Below, piece after piece: positions 41,208 through 48,957 of a DNA stretch of 64,000 nucleotides. The stretch is from Bradyrhizobium liaoningense (lineage in GTDB: Bacteria > Pseudomonadota > Alphaproteobacteria > Rhizobiales > Xanthobacteraceae), in NCBI RefSeq assembly GCF_018130825.1, contig NZ_JAFCJS010000009.1, positions 124,001-188,000 on the forward strand, read 5' to 3'. The notes under the pieces were generated by a model. That model ran no database searches and had not been told where the DNA came from. It saw only the letters and a program-made list of their open reading frames with translations. Made by a program: the position numbers and the translations under genes. The stretch's first letter is position 1; each line of letters starts with the position of its first letter.

Positions 41208-42080
41208 CTAGAACCGCCGGTTGACCACGAACACCGCGGCCGCGCACATCGCCATGCCTGCGATCGCGAGCGCATCGAGCTTCTCGCCGAACAGCAGATA
41301 GGCCATCAGCGCGGTCACCGCGGGCACGAGATAGAACAGGCTCGCCACCGACGTCGCCGCGGCGTGGCGGATCAGCCAGTACAGCAACCCGATCGAGCCG
41401 ATCGAGAGCGCGACCGCGAGCCAGGCCAGCGCGAGCACGAACTCCCGCGTCCAGTGCACGACGCGGTCCTCGAACAGGAGGGCGCCGATCGCGAAGAAGA
41501 TCGTGACGGCCACGTATTGCACGAGATTGCCGGCACGCCAGTCGATGTGATTGCAGTAGCGGCGCTGATAGAGCGTGCCGAGCGTGATGGAGATCAGCGA
41601 GACCACCGAGGCGAGCCAGCCGAGCCCGGCTTCGCCTGTCATCGGACGGTTGTGCAGGATCATCACCACACCGCCGAGACCGAGCACGAGGCCGCCCCAC
41701 TGCACCGGCGTCACCTTCTCCCCGAGCCAGCGGTTGGCGATGGTCGAGGTCAGGATCGGCTGAAGGCCCGGAATGAGCGCGGAAAGCCCGGCCGGAATCG
41801 AATGCGCGATCGCGATCGCGGTGCCGCCGAGATAGAAGCCGTGAACGAGGATGCCGGCGACCGCGCTGTGCGCGATGCCAATCCGGTCAGGCCATTTCGG
41901 CCGGGCAATCGCGACGATGATCGCCATCAGGCCGACCACGATCGCCATGCGGATGGCGAGATAGGTCAACGGATCGGCGTTGTTGACGACGTATTTGGTG
42001 CCGATGAATCCGGTGCTCCAGAGCAGGACGAACAGGATCGGCGCGGCGCGGGCGGTCAGGGCTTCTTGATTATGGTTCAT
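41208..42080 (-). CDS. EamA-family (DMT) transporter
   Basis: 290 residues with about 10 helices in two EamA repeats; the second begins near VQWGGLVLGLGGVV. The N-terminus is LFVLLWSTGFIGTKYVV, and the last helix pair includes LVPAVTALMAYLLFGEKLDALAIAGMAMCAAAVFVV. GAGGG precedes ATG 42080. This is the typical full-length drug/metabolite exporter, unlike the half-size protein at 5731. Substrate unknown. Confidence 0.88.
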   Translation of the reverse strand: MNHNQEALTARAAPILFVLLWSTGFIGTKYVVNNADPLTYLAIRMAIVVGLMAIIVAIARPKWPDRIGIAHSAVAGILVHGFYLGGTAIAIAHSIPAGLSALIPGLQPILTSTIANRWLGEKVTPVQWGGLVLGLGGVVMILHNRPMTGEAGLGWLASVVSLISITLGTLYQRRYCNHIDWRAGNLVQYVAVTIFFAIGALLFEDRVVHWTREFVLALAWLAVALSIGSIGLLYWLIRHAAATSVASLFYLVPAVTALMAYLLFGEKLDALAIAGMAMCAAAVFVVNRRF

Positions 42081-42185
42081 TGCCGCCCTCATTGCCCGAT
42101 GGGGGCCAATGCGGCAATGCGAATTTCCTGACGATTTCTTGCCCGGCGATGCTGCGCTGCGGCGGACGGCCTCTAGCTCAGCCGC

Positions 42186-42632
42186 TCACCATTCTTCCGG
42201 ACAGGGGTCGATGATCTTCCAGAGCTCGACGCCGTTCTTGATCTTCTTCATGTCGGTGGTGAGTCCGCCATTGCGGCGGATCCAGTCCTTCACCGTGTCG
42301 GGGTAGTAGGACATCAGGTCGGACGTCCCCTCCGCGCTGGTGACCTTGATGCCGAAGGTGAAGGCCTTGTCGTAATAGGCCTGGTGGAAGCCGAGGCTGG
42401 CCTTCGGGGTCACGCAGATCTTGTTCATCGGCACGATGCCGAGAACCAGCGTGCAGGCCGAGTTGCAGATGCCGTCGATGATGACGCGCTCGCCCTTGTC
42501 GCGGACCCGCTTGTACTTGACCTTGTACTCTTCGACATAGCCGCCATGGTCGCGGGTGATGTGCAGCTCGGCCCGCGCCGGCGTCGTGGCGGCGAAGCAG
42601 AGCAACAGCAGGCTCAGAAGCGTGATGCGCAT
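42186..42632 (-). CDS. secreted ClpP-like fold protein
   Basis: A 148-residue protein with a signal peptide (MRITLLSLLLLCFAATTPARA). The segment VIIDGICNSACTLVLGIV resembles the ClpP catalytic-Ser region and is followed by ICVTPKASLGFHQAYY, with a His where ClpP has its catalytic His. The remainder (LMSYYPDTVKDWIRRNGGL) is short compared with ClpP. A periplasmic serine-protease-like or inactive ClpP-fold role is possible. No obvious SD is seen, so the start is uncertain. Confidence 0.72.
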   Translation of the reverse strand: MRITLLSLLLLCFAATTPARAELHITRDHGGYVEEYKVKYKRVRDKGERVIIDGICNSACTLVLGIVPMNKICVTPKASLGFHQAYYDKAFTFGIKVTSAEGTSDLMSYYPDTVKDWIRRNGGLTTDMKKIKNGVELWKIIDPCPEEW

Positions 42633-42923
42633 GGCGAGGTGACGGTGAAAGCCTTGCAGGAACGGGCCGGCCTCAAAGAGCACCCCAGGCGACCGGCAGG
42701 AATCTCTAACCGAATTCTTCTTGGTCATACTTATGTGGGGAATTCGTTAAGCATCCCGAAAAGGCCAAAAATGGGCAGACTTCGCCCTCACCTCCGGGCA
42801 ATTCTGTCACACCCACCCCGGAATCTGCCGGATTAGCCCCTGATTCCGGCCGCCGGACGATGCCCTCGCGGCCCGAAATGGCTATAACGGCTGAGCTGTT
42901 TGCGCGGGTTCCGGAGAATCGAG

Positions 42924-43187
42924 ATGAGCAAGTTGAAGCTTGTAGCCGCAGTTGCTGCCCTGTCAGCCGCAATCCTGGCCCCTGGCCTTGCGGAAGCAAA
43001 TGGACATCACCGGTATCACCGCTCCTACGTCAACCCGCTACCCTACCCGATCAGCTATCTGCACAATTACGGTCCGGGCATCACGCCGGGCACTTTCGCC
43101 TATTACGACGGTCCGGCGACCAACCACTGCTACCAGAGCTCGGCCGCCTATATCGGCCAGGACCGCCGCCGGCACCCCTGCTACTGA
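42924..43187 (+). CDS. small secreted His/Tyr-rich protein
   Basis: 87 residues: signal peptide MSKLKLVAAVAALSAAILAPGLAEA, then NGHHRYHRSYVNPLPYPISYLHNYGPGITPGTF with many His and Tyr, and two Cys near the end (NHCYQSSAAYIGQDRRRHPCY). CGGAGAATCGAG precedes the ATG. The function is unknown; the two Cys suggest a disulfide. Confidence 0.7.
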   Translation: MSKLKLVAAVAALSAAILAPGLAEANGHHRYHRSYVNPLPYPISYLHNYGPGITPGTFAYYDGPATNHCYQSSAAYIGQDRRRHPCY

Positions 43188-43217
43188 GGGGCGCCAGCGC
43201 GTCCGCTGCGGGCGTCC

Positions 43218-43679
43218 CTATGTCGCGGCGCCCGATCGTAGCAACTGCTTCTCGATCTCATAGACCGGCAGCTTGACGAGGTCCTTGCTGACCTCGCCCT
43301 GAAGCGCCTTGCGCACGACATCGGAATAGTCGGCGCGGATCATGCCGAGCGCCCGCGGCGAGGCCACCATGGTCAGGGCCGACGTCTCGCCCGAACTGAC
43401 GGCGGCGTCGAGCCGACCGGCGAGGCTCCGCAGGAAGGCGCGCTCGGCCTCATCGTGCCAATCGGTCTGCTCGACCGAGCTGCGTCCACCGCCGGCCGCG
43501 CCATGCAGCCGGCCCGGCGCATCGCTTCCTTGTGCGCTGGTCGACGGATTGGGCTGCTCGTGCACCTCCCTGGTGTGGAGGTTCGGAAACATCCCGTCGC
43601 CGAGGTTTTCCAGAATGAGCGCCTTGCGCCCGTCGCAAACGACCAGCCAGTCACCTTTGTCGATTCTCATCTTGTCCAT
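43218..43679 (-). CDS. host attachment protein family
   Basis: The 153-residue protein begins MDKMRIDKGDWLVVCDGRKALILEN and contains HEQPNPSTSAQGSDAPGR and a C-terminal DYSDVVRKALQGEVSKDLVKLPVYEIEKQL. This matches the 'host attachment' family (PF10116), first noticed in plant-associated bacteria. Its biochemical role is not known and the fold resembles release-factor-type RNase domains. GGAG precedes the ATG. It is a single gene. Confidence 0.82.
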   Translation of the reverse strand: MDKMRIDKGDWLVVCDGRKALILENLGDGMFPNLHTREVHEQPNPSTSAQGSDAPGRLHGAAGGGRSSVEQTDWHDEAERAFLRSLAGRLDAAVSSGETSALTMVASPRALGMIRADYSDVVRKALQGEVSKDLVKLPVYEIEKQLLRSGAAT

Positions 43680-43999
43680 TGCACAGCTCCAATCAAACCG
43701 TGAGCGTCGGCCGATGCAGGCGACCGGCCGGCCTTCGAATTCCGCGAAGGACTGCCCACGACGACAAGACTAGGGAGGAAGGCGCGACGGCGAATTGCGC
43801 AGGATCAAGGATGGCGGCGGTGTCACGCAACACAGGCGCAGCATGGCCAGGAGCGCAAAGCTGAGGTATTCTGATGGAGCTGGATCAGGCCCGCGGCGGA
43901 GTGGCTGGAGATTTGTTCATCAGTATTACATTTCGGTTCCGCCACAATTTGATCAGAACAGCTTCGATATCCTGTATTGCGTAAGCGGAGAAAGACATC
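43680..43999. other. 320 bp intergenic region
   Basis: Between the divergent host-attachment and secreted-protein genes I find no convincing gene, repeat or strong promoter. The last 80 bases are AT-richer and probably hold the promoter of the gene at 44000. Confidence 0.5.
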
Positions 44000-44278
44000 A
44001 TGAATCTCAAGATTGGCCTCGTCGTCGCGTCCATGTTCGGTGCCCTTGCGGCATCGCCGGCGGCGTCCGCCATGCCCGTTGCGCCTGCACCTGCCGTCCC
44101 GCAGGTCTCCGACGTCGAGCAGATCCGCATGGTCTGCGACGCCTGGGGGCGCTGCTGGTGGCGTCCGAACTATTATGGGTATTACGGCCCGCGGCCGTAT
44201 TACGGGCCCCGATATTATGGGTACGGACCCCGTGTCTACGGACCACGCTATGGATACTACGGCTACCGCCGCTGGTGA
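44000..44278 (+). CDS. small secreted Tyr/Gly-rich protein
   Basis: 92 residues. A signal peptide (MNLKIGLVVASMFGALAASPAASA) is followed by VCDAWGRCWWRPNYYG and then a Tyr-Gly-Pro-Arg repeat tail (YYGPRPYYGPRYYGYGPRV and so on). GCGGAGAAAGACATC precedes the ATG. Such Tyr-rich proteins are frequent in Bradyrhizobium and are thought to be cell-surface or periplasmic. A strong terminator follows. Confidence 0.75.
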   Translation: MNLKIGLVVASMFGALAASPAASAMPVAPAPAVPQVSDVEQIRMVCDAWGRCWWRPNYYGYYGPRPYYGPRYYGYGPRVYGPRYGYYGYRRW

Positions 44279-44281
44279 TCA

Positions 44282-44310
44282 GAAGGGGCCCTCGGGGCCC
44301 CTTCGCTTTT
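44282..44310 (+). terminator. rho-independent terminator
   Basis: GAAGGGGCCC and GGGCCCCTTC form a 10-bp stem, followed by GCTTTT, four bases after the stop of the Tyr-rich protein gene. Confidence 0.8.
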
Positions 44311-44397
44311 GCGAGATCACCCGTTCGGTCCGCCTGGAGCAATTCCAAAACTGATCTAGATCAAAGTGGAAATCCGCCGCGCCGTCATGCTGCGTCC

Positions 44398-44571
44398 ATG
44401 GCCGATTTGATCGTTTTTCGATGTCCCCAGACGGGCATGAATGTGCAGACGCATCTGGAAAAGCAGCAGCGACCGGAGGGGCGGAGCTTCGAGTCCTTCG
44501 CCTGTCCCGCTTGCACGCGTCTCCATTTCATCGACCTCGTCTCCGGCCAGGCGATGAGCCGGGAACGTTGA
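44398..44571 (+). CDS. small zinc-ribbon-like protein
   Basis: A 57-residue protein, MADLIVFRCPQTGMNVQTHL to SGQAMSRER. The two Cys pairs are incomplete (FRCPQTG, then FACPACTRLH), giving one CxxC plus a single Cys, similar to short rhizobial zinc-finger proteins. It is too short to stand out in the longer frame that overlaps it. No SD is obvious, so the start is uncertain. Confidence 0.6.
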   Translation: MADLIVFRCPQTGMNVQTHLEKQQRPEGRSFESFACPACTRLHFIDLVSGQAMSRER

Positions 44572-44717
44572 CGGTGACAATGATCCGACGGACCTCATGG
44601 CATGATGTCCGCAATACTACGGCCTGGAATCCGATTTACTGAAGCGGGATGTTTCGCCATTGATGGCAATGTACTGACGTTCATTTGATTGTCACATTGC
44701 AGCAACCGGCCAGACGC

Positions 44718-45680
44718 ATGTTCGATGCCCTCGTCCCGTCCTCGGCGCTTCAACTGATCGGCTTTGCCGACGTCGATGCCTTTCGGCCGATCGAGTCGAT
44801 GGAGGATGCGAGAAGCATTCCGCTCGACGTTGCGAACTTCGCAGCCGCCCGCGCTGTCGTCTCCCTGCCGGCGTGCCGCATCGTCGTGATGCGGTCGTTC
44901 GCGCGCATCCTTGATACCGCCTATCGGATGCCCGGCGGGATGGTGATCCTCTCGATGACCGACGACCTTCAGGCCAATTCCAAGGGCATGGATCTCGACG
45001 CCCGCTTCTTCGTTGCGCTCCGCGGCAACGACGAGTGCCATTTCGTCGAGCCCCAGACCAATCACTACGCGATGATCATCCTCTCGCCCGGCCTGAAAGA
45101 CCGGGGCTGGTTCGATCATGCCGACGATTTGCGGGCCTATGTCGCGAACCGGCCCGCCCTGCTCCACACGCGCCAGCTCGTGCTCGACATCCTGCGAACC
45201 GCGTCGGTGCAGCCGTTCCTGTTCGAGACCACCGAGGCGGCCTGCCATCTCCAGGAAGGGTTGCTGCTCGCGCTCGACGATCTGTTTCGGATCGGTGCGG
45301 GCCCGGACCGGAGCACCTCGGTCCAGAGCGGGCGGTCGACCAGGCTGGTGCAGCGGATCGACGATTACGTCGCAGCCTATCCAACCGCTCCGATCTATAC
45401 GGCCGATCTCGCCGGTGAGTTCGGCGTCTCGATCCGGACGCTCAGCGGGGCCGTCAGCAAGGTCCGTGGCATGAGCCTGCACCAGTACATTCGGCTGAAG
45501 AGATTGTGGGCGACCCGCGCCCAGCTCCTGAAGGGTGGCGGTGCCACCGTCGCCACCTGCGCGCGTGCCCAGGGCTTCCACCACATGGGCGAGTTCGCCG
45601 CGGCGTACCGTGCGATCTTCCACGAGACCCCCTCGGACACGCTGGCGCGCGGGCGGCAGAGCGGACTTTCGGCAGGATGA
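44718..45680 (+). CDS. AraC-family transcriptional regulator
   Basis: A regulator of about 320 residues. The C-terminal two-HTH AraC domain is seen as ADLAGEFGVSIRTLSGAVSKVRGMSLHQYIRLKRLWATRAQL and ATCARAQGFHHMGEFAAAYRAIFHETPSDTL (about 235-310). The N-terminal 200 residues (MTDDLQANSKGMDLDARFFVALRGND) form an unassigned ligand or dimerisation domain. The ATG at 44718 is used here, but a TTG at 44685 is also open. Target genes are not apparent. Confidence 0.85.
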   Translation: MFDALVPSSALQLIGFADVDAFRPIESMEDARSIPLDVANFAAARAVVSLPACRIVVMRSFARILDTAYRMPGGMVILSMTDDLQANSKGMDLDARFFVALRGNDECHFVEPQTNHYAMIILSPGLKDRGWFDHADDLRAYVANRPALLHTRQLVLDILRTASVQPFLFETTEAACHLQEGLLLALDDLFRIGAGPDRSTSVQSGRSTRLVQRIDDYVAAYPTAPIYTADLAGEFGVSIRTLSGAVSKVRGMSLHQYIRLKRLWATRAQLLKGGGATVATCARAQGFHHMGEFAAAYRAIFHETPSDTLARGRQSGLSAG

Positions 45681-45748
45681 CGCTGCCGGCGCGGCGAAAG
45701 CCGTCCGGTTTCAGCACGGCCTGGAATGGCGGTAACGCCGGCGGGGAC

Positions 45749-45825
45749 TGGCGCGCTCGGAAGGATTCGAACCTCCGACCCTCGGAATCGAAATCCGATG
45801 CTCTATCCAGCTGAGCTACGAGCGC
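45749..45825 (-). tRNA. tRNA-Arg (anticodon UCG)
   Basis: The minus strand folds as a cloverleaf: acceptor GCGCTCG/CGAGCGC, D arm GCTC...GAGC, anticodon stem TCGGA/TCCGA with loop TTTCGAT (anticodon TCG), and T arm with GGTTCGAAT. The CCA end is encoded. It reads CGA codons for Arg. Confidence 0.95.
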
Positions 45826-45930
45826 CCTGGCCCTGGGGTTGGGCCGTTGCCGCGAAGCGCCGGACCGTGGCTGGCGAGCCAGCGCGCCGGATGGCGTTCG
45901 GACGGGTTCGAATTAGCAGAGAGGCTGGCC

Positions 45931-45964
45931 AATAAAAAGCCCTTCCCGCCTCCCGGGAGGCGGG
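45931..45964 (-). terminator. rho-independent terminator
   Basis: The palindrome CCCGCCTCCCGGGAGGCGGG (45945-45964) is followed on the minus strand by CTTTTTATT, just after the gene ending at 45979. Confidence 0.7.
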
Positions 45965-45978
45965 GCGTGACCGGCTTG

Positions 45979-46479
45979 TCACCAGGTCGTGTTGAAGAGG
46001 CCGAAATGCGGCTGCTGCGCCACCATCATGGGCCGGCCATACTGTGGCCCACCAAACTGCGGCCCACCATGATACTGCGGCGCCGGATGCGCTCTGGCGA
46101 CCTTACGCTTGGGTTGAGCCTGGGCCTGCGGCTTCTTGGCGGCCTCGGCCTTCGAACCCGGCGTAAACTGGGCGAAGGTCTCGCGCACCCGCGCCTTGGC
46201 CGACATCTCCGCGAGGGCCGCTGCCGACGCGGTATCCGGCGGCTGCGGCGCCGCGACAGCGGCGGTCTTCACCGCAGGCGGGGCAATCGTCGGCTGGCTG
46301 GTGTCGAGCACGACACGCTCGGGCAAATGCCGATCGGACCGGATCCTGATGGCCGGCTGGTCGTTGCTAGCGGTCGCGACCGCCGGCGCTACGGGCGAGG
46401 CCGGCACAACGAAGTTCACCGCAAACAGCAGGGCGAGCAACGCTCCGCCAACAAACATGAAATACCGAAGGATGGGCAT
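45979..46479 (-). CDS. membrane-anchored hypothetical protein
   Basis: 166 residues. A single N-terminal helix (MPILRYFMFVGGALLALLFAVNFVVP) anchors a Pro/Ala-rich low-complexity part (VAPAVATASNDQPAIRIRSD, KTAAVAAPQPPDTASAAA). It ends with a basic, His/Gly/Gln-rich tail (KKPQAQAQPKRKVARAHPAPQ and GGPQFGGPQYGRPMM). GGAG precedes ATG 46479. No family is recognised; the layout suggests a periplasmic tether. Confidence 0.7.
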   Translation of the reverse strand: MPILRYFMFVGGALLALLFAVNFVVPASPVAPAVATASNDQPAIRIRSDRHLPERVVLDTSQPTIAPPAVKTAAVAAPQPPDTASAAALAEMSAKARVRETFAQFTPGSKAEAAKKPQAQAQPKRKVARAHPAPQYHGGPQFGGPQYGRPMMVAQQPHFGLFNTTW

Positions 46480-46651
46480 TGGCCGCACTCCGCCCCCCGC
46501 AATCCCCGCGTGGGCTCTCCGCCTTAACAGGCGATACTCTGATTGGTTCCTGGTCCTGCCCTTCGGTTCAAATGGCGACGCCAAGTTTTTTGGCCAAGGC
46601 CAGAACAAGGCCGGAAACGGTAACTTTTCCGCTACCGGACGGCGCCGCCGT

Positions 46652-47218
46652 TCATGCCCGTCGTGCGGCAACCAGCGAGCACTTCGCCTGATCGGCATTA
46701 ACGTTGATGTAGCCGACGGGAATGCGCGCGAAGGTCTTGCGGCTCTTCATGCTGACGGTGTCGGACAGCACGCGGCTGCGAGCGGTGAGAGGCGTGCCAT
46801 CGCGACGCACGAAAGCGCAGCTGATCTCGACATCCCTTACGGCATAGTCATTGTCGTTTCGCAGCGTGAGCGTCACCAGCGCCTTCGAGCCGAGGCCGCC
46901 GCGACGCCAGGTCTGAGATGAAATCCTGAGACGATCCAGCTCTGCCGCAGTGGCAGTCTGCGCTTCGGCCGTCGGTGACACCGCCGCATCGCCCGGAGCA
47001 GCCGGCTCGGCAACGGCTATGTCCGACTTGACCGGCTCGGTGCTGTTGCCTTTGGAGAGCGGCAGCAGCATCCAGATGCCGCAACCGAGGATGATGGCCG
47101 CCAGCAGCCACAACAGGCCTCGCCCAAACGAGACGCTCGCGACCGTCACCGCCCGGGCCAGTCGCTCGCCGGTCCCGGCAAAGCGTCCCAATCCGATCCG
47201 GTCAAACCTGGCGTTCAT
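46652..47218 (-). CDS. membrane-anchored protein with FxLYD-like domain
   Basis: A 188-residue protein. One helix (about 33-53, GLLWLLAAIILGCGIWMLLPL) is followed by an acidic linker and a C-terminal beta-domain: KALVTLTLRNDNDYAVRDVEISCAFVRRDGTPLTARSRVLSDTVSMKSRKTF. This pattern of extended strands with 'NDNDYAVRDVEI' resembles FxLYD-type domains. I cannot assign a role. ATG 47218 is chosen because earlier ones give a Cys-rich extension with no domain. Confidence 0.7.
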   Translation of the reverse strand: MNARFDRIGLGRFAGTGERLARAVTVASVSFGRGLLWLLAAIILGCGIWMLLPLSKGNSTEPVKSDIAVAEPAAPGDAAVSPTAEAQTATAAELDRLRISSQTWRRGGLGSKALVTLTLRNDNDYAVRDVEISCAFVRRDGTPLTARSRVLSDTVSMKSRKTFARIPVGYINVNADQAKCSLVAARRA

Positions 47219-47400
47219 GGATGCATCACCGATGGCGGCCGAACTGCATTTGCACGACGAGCAGACCACTGCTTACCTAAATCCGGGAGAGGAACTAAGG
47301 TTCCCGCGCTTCAGGCGAGTCGGCAGGGACGGTGGCGACCACCGGCCAGGGCCGCTAACATGCGCCGCAACATCGAAAGACCCCGTTGGGAGACTATGAA

Positions 47401-47787
47401 ATGCCAATCGCCGTCACTTGGGATCACGTCCATCTGCGCAGCCCCGATCCGGAGGCCACAGCGGCCTGGCTGCGGGACATCCTCGGCGGCGAGATCGTGC
47501 GCGCGCCGGGACGGATCGACGTGAACCTCGGCGGCGCAAGGATCTTCATCGCGCCGCTCGAGGGCGATAGCGCCGTCAACCCGCCGCCCCCGCACCCGCA
47601 TCAGGGTCTCGACCATTTCGGTCTGACGGTGAAGGACATCGACACCGTGGCCGCCGAGATCAAGGCCAAGGGGGTCACCTTCACGCGCGAGCCGACAACG
47701 ATCCGGCCCGGCGTGCGCATCTGCTTCATCCGCGGCCCCGAAGGCATCTCCATCGAGCTGCTCGAGCGCGACAAGAAATACACCTGA
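47401..47787 (+). CDS. VOC-family (glyoxalase/bleomycin-resistance-like) protein
   Basis: A 128-residue vicinal-oxygen-chelate protein. It has two beta-alpha-beta-beta-beta repeats: WDHVHLRSPDPEATAAWLRDILGGE and GLDHFGLTVKDIDTVAAEIKAKG; metal ligands are likely His in DHVHL and DHFGL and Glu in GISIELLE. Members bind a divalent metal and handle small oxygenated substrates. It converges on the gene at 47848, with a perfect hairpin between. Confidence 0.88.
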   Translation: MPIAVTWDHVHLRSPDPEATAAWLRDILGGEIVRAPGRIDVNLGGARIFIAPLEGDSAVNPPPPHPHQGLDHFGLTVKDIDTVAAEIKAKGVTFTREPTTIRPGVRICFIRGPEGISIELLERDKKYT

Positions 47788-47821
47788 CACCGGCGCAAGC
47801 CGCGTCAAGCAACAGCGCGAG

Positions 47822-47843
47822 ACCGGGCGGAGCGCCGCCCGGT
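47822..47843. terminator. hairpin between convergent genes
   Basis: ACCGGGCGG pairs exactly with CCGCCCGGT across AGCG. No T run follows, so termination strength is uncertain. Confidence 0.55.
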
Positions 47844-47847
47844 GCGG

Positions 47848-48234
47848 CTAGGTCATGCTGCCGGGCATGAAGCAGCGGATGGTGACGCCCATATAGCCGT
47901 AGATCGGCCACACCATGGTGCGTCCCACCCGGTTCGGCTCCGAGATCACGGCCTCTTCGGGCACATCGACCCAGACGAGTTCCTGCTGCTGGCCGTCGAG
48001 CACGTAGCCAAGGCGTGGGACGCGGACACGATAGTGCCCGTCCTTGCTCTCCCAGTCGGTGTCCGAGAGCGCGGAGCCGTCGGCATCGGAGCAGCACGGC
48101 CCCTTGCCGCTTCGCAGGCTGTCGAACCAAGCCTTCAAGTCGGCATTGGTGTTGACGAACTGGCCCCGGTCACGGGCGTGCCCGAAGGGAGCCGCGAGCC
48201 CAATCAAGGCAACGGCGCATGCCAGCCTCGTCAC
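47848..48234 (-). CDS. secreted hypothetical protein
   Basis: About 128 residues from the GTG at 48234, which gives a signal peptide (VTRLACAVALIGLAAPFGHA). The mature part is DLKAWFDSLRSGKGPCCSDADGSALSDTDWESKDGHYRVRVPRLGYV, then WVDVPEEAVISEPNRVG and a Cys near the end (IRCFMPGSM). CCSDAD is a common start in small rhizobial secreted proteins of unknown role. The frame is open to 48450 without an ATG, so the start is a judgement. Confidence 0.68.
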   Translation of the reverse strand: MTRLACAVALIGLAAPFGHARDRGQFVNTNADLKAWFDSLRSGKGPCCSDADGSALSDTDWESKDGHYRVRVPRLGYVLDGQQQELVWVDVPEEAVISEPNRVGRTMVWPIYGYMGVTIRCFMPGSMT

Positions 48235-48603
48235 GCTTCGCCAGCGTGTCGCGCTACCAATCCACCGTCGTTCGCTTTTGCAAATCGTGGGACGCGCACT
48301 GTACAGACGCGGCTCATCGCCGCCGGAATCGATCCAGTTGCTCACGTTCGTCTTGCTCCAGCACCCCGCGGCCAGTGCAACAATGGTTATGCATTTCGCG
48401 GGCCAACTTGATTCGCAACGTCTGGCCTCGCCCCATGATGAGACAGTCATATCAGCGTCACAGACAAGCCGGGACGATTACGGTCCACGCGACAGGGCAA
48501 CTTGCCGGCCGGCAAACTGCCGCGTTGCACGAGGAGATGTGCTTTGGCATAAAAGCCGTACCGGTTGCGCCATTGGGCGATGGCGGCCGGCCCACGGGAC
48601 GTT
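48235..48603. other. 369 bp intergenic region
   Basis: No gene with protein-like features is found here. It probably contains the divergent promoters of the secreted protein and the GrlR-like gene, but no clear -35/-10 pair could be read. Confidence 0.45.
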
Positions 48604-48957
48604 ATGAAGAACGGCCTTTATTCGATCCACGTCACGCTGCTCGATGGTCGAGTCGGCAAGGGCAGCGGTGTGATCCTTTTTCGCGACGGCAAGATTCTTG
48701 GCGGCGATGCCTATCTCTATTACACCGGCAGCTATGTGGTGAAGGACGAGCGCACCTTCAAAGGCGAGGTGCTGGTGCAACGGCACACGTCACCTCGCGG
48801 CGATGACAATCCGCTGTTCGGTGGCCCTGCCCCGGTCGGCATTGGCGTCAGCGGGACCTACACGGACACCCGCGCGGAGATGACAGGGACGGCGCTGGTC
48901 GGCAAGGCCAGCCTGATTTTCGGCGCCACGTTGCACAAGCTTGCCGAGGCCGACTAG
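48604..48957 (+). CDS. GrlR-domain-like protein
   Basis: 117 residues, MKNGLYSIHVTLLDGRVGKG and GVILFRDGKILGGDAYLYYTGSY, then FKGEVLVQRHTS and TALVGKASLIFGATLHKL. This is the small beta-barrel of GrlR, a negative regulator of type III secretion in attaching-effacing E. coli, and of related stand-alone domains in alphaproteobacteria. There is no GrlA partner or secretion gene nearby, so the same role is not implied. It may bind a small ligand. Confidence 0.75.
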   Translation: MKNGLYSIHVTLLDGRVGKGSGVILFRDGKILGGDAYLYYTGSYVVKDERTFKGEVLVQRHTSPRGDDNPLFGGPAPVGIGVSGTYTDTRAEMTGTALVGKASLIFGATLHKLAEAD

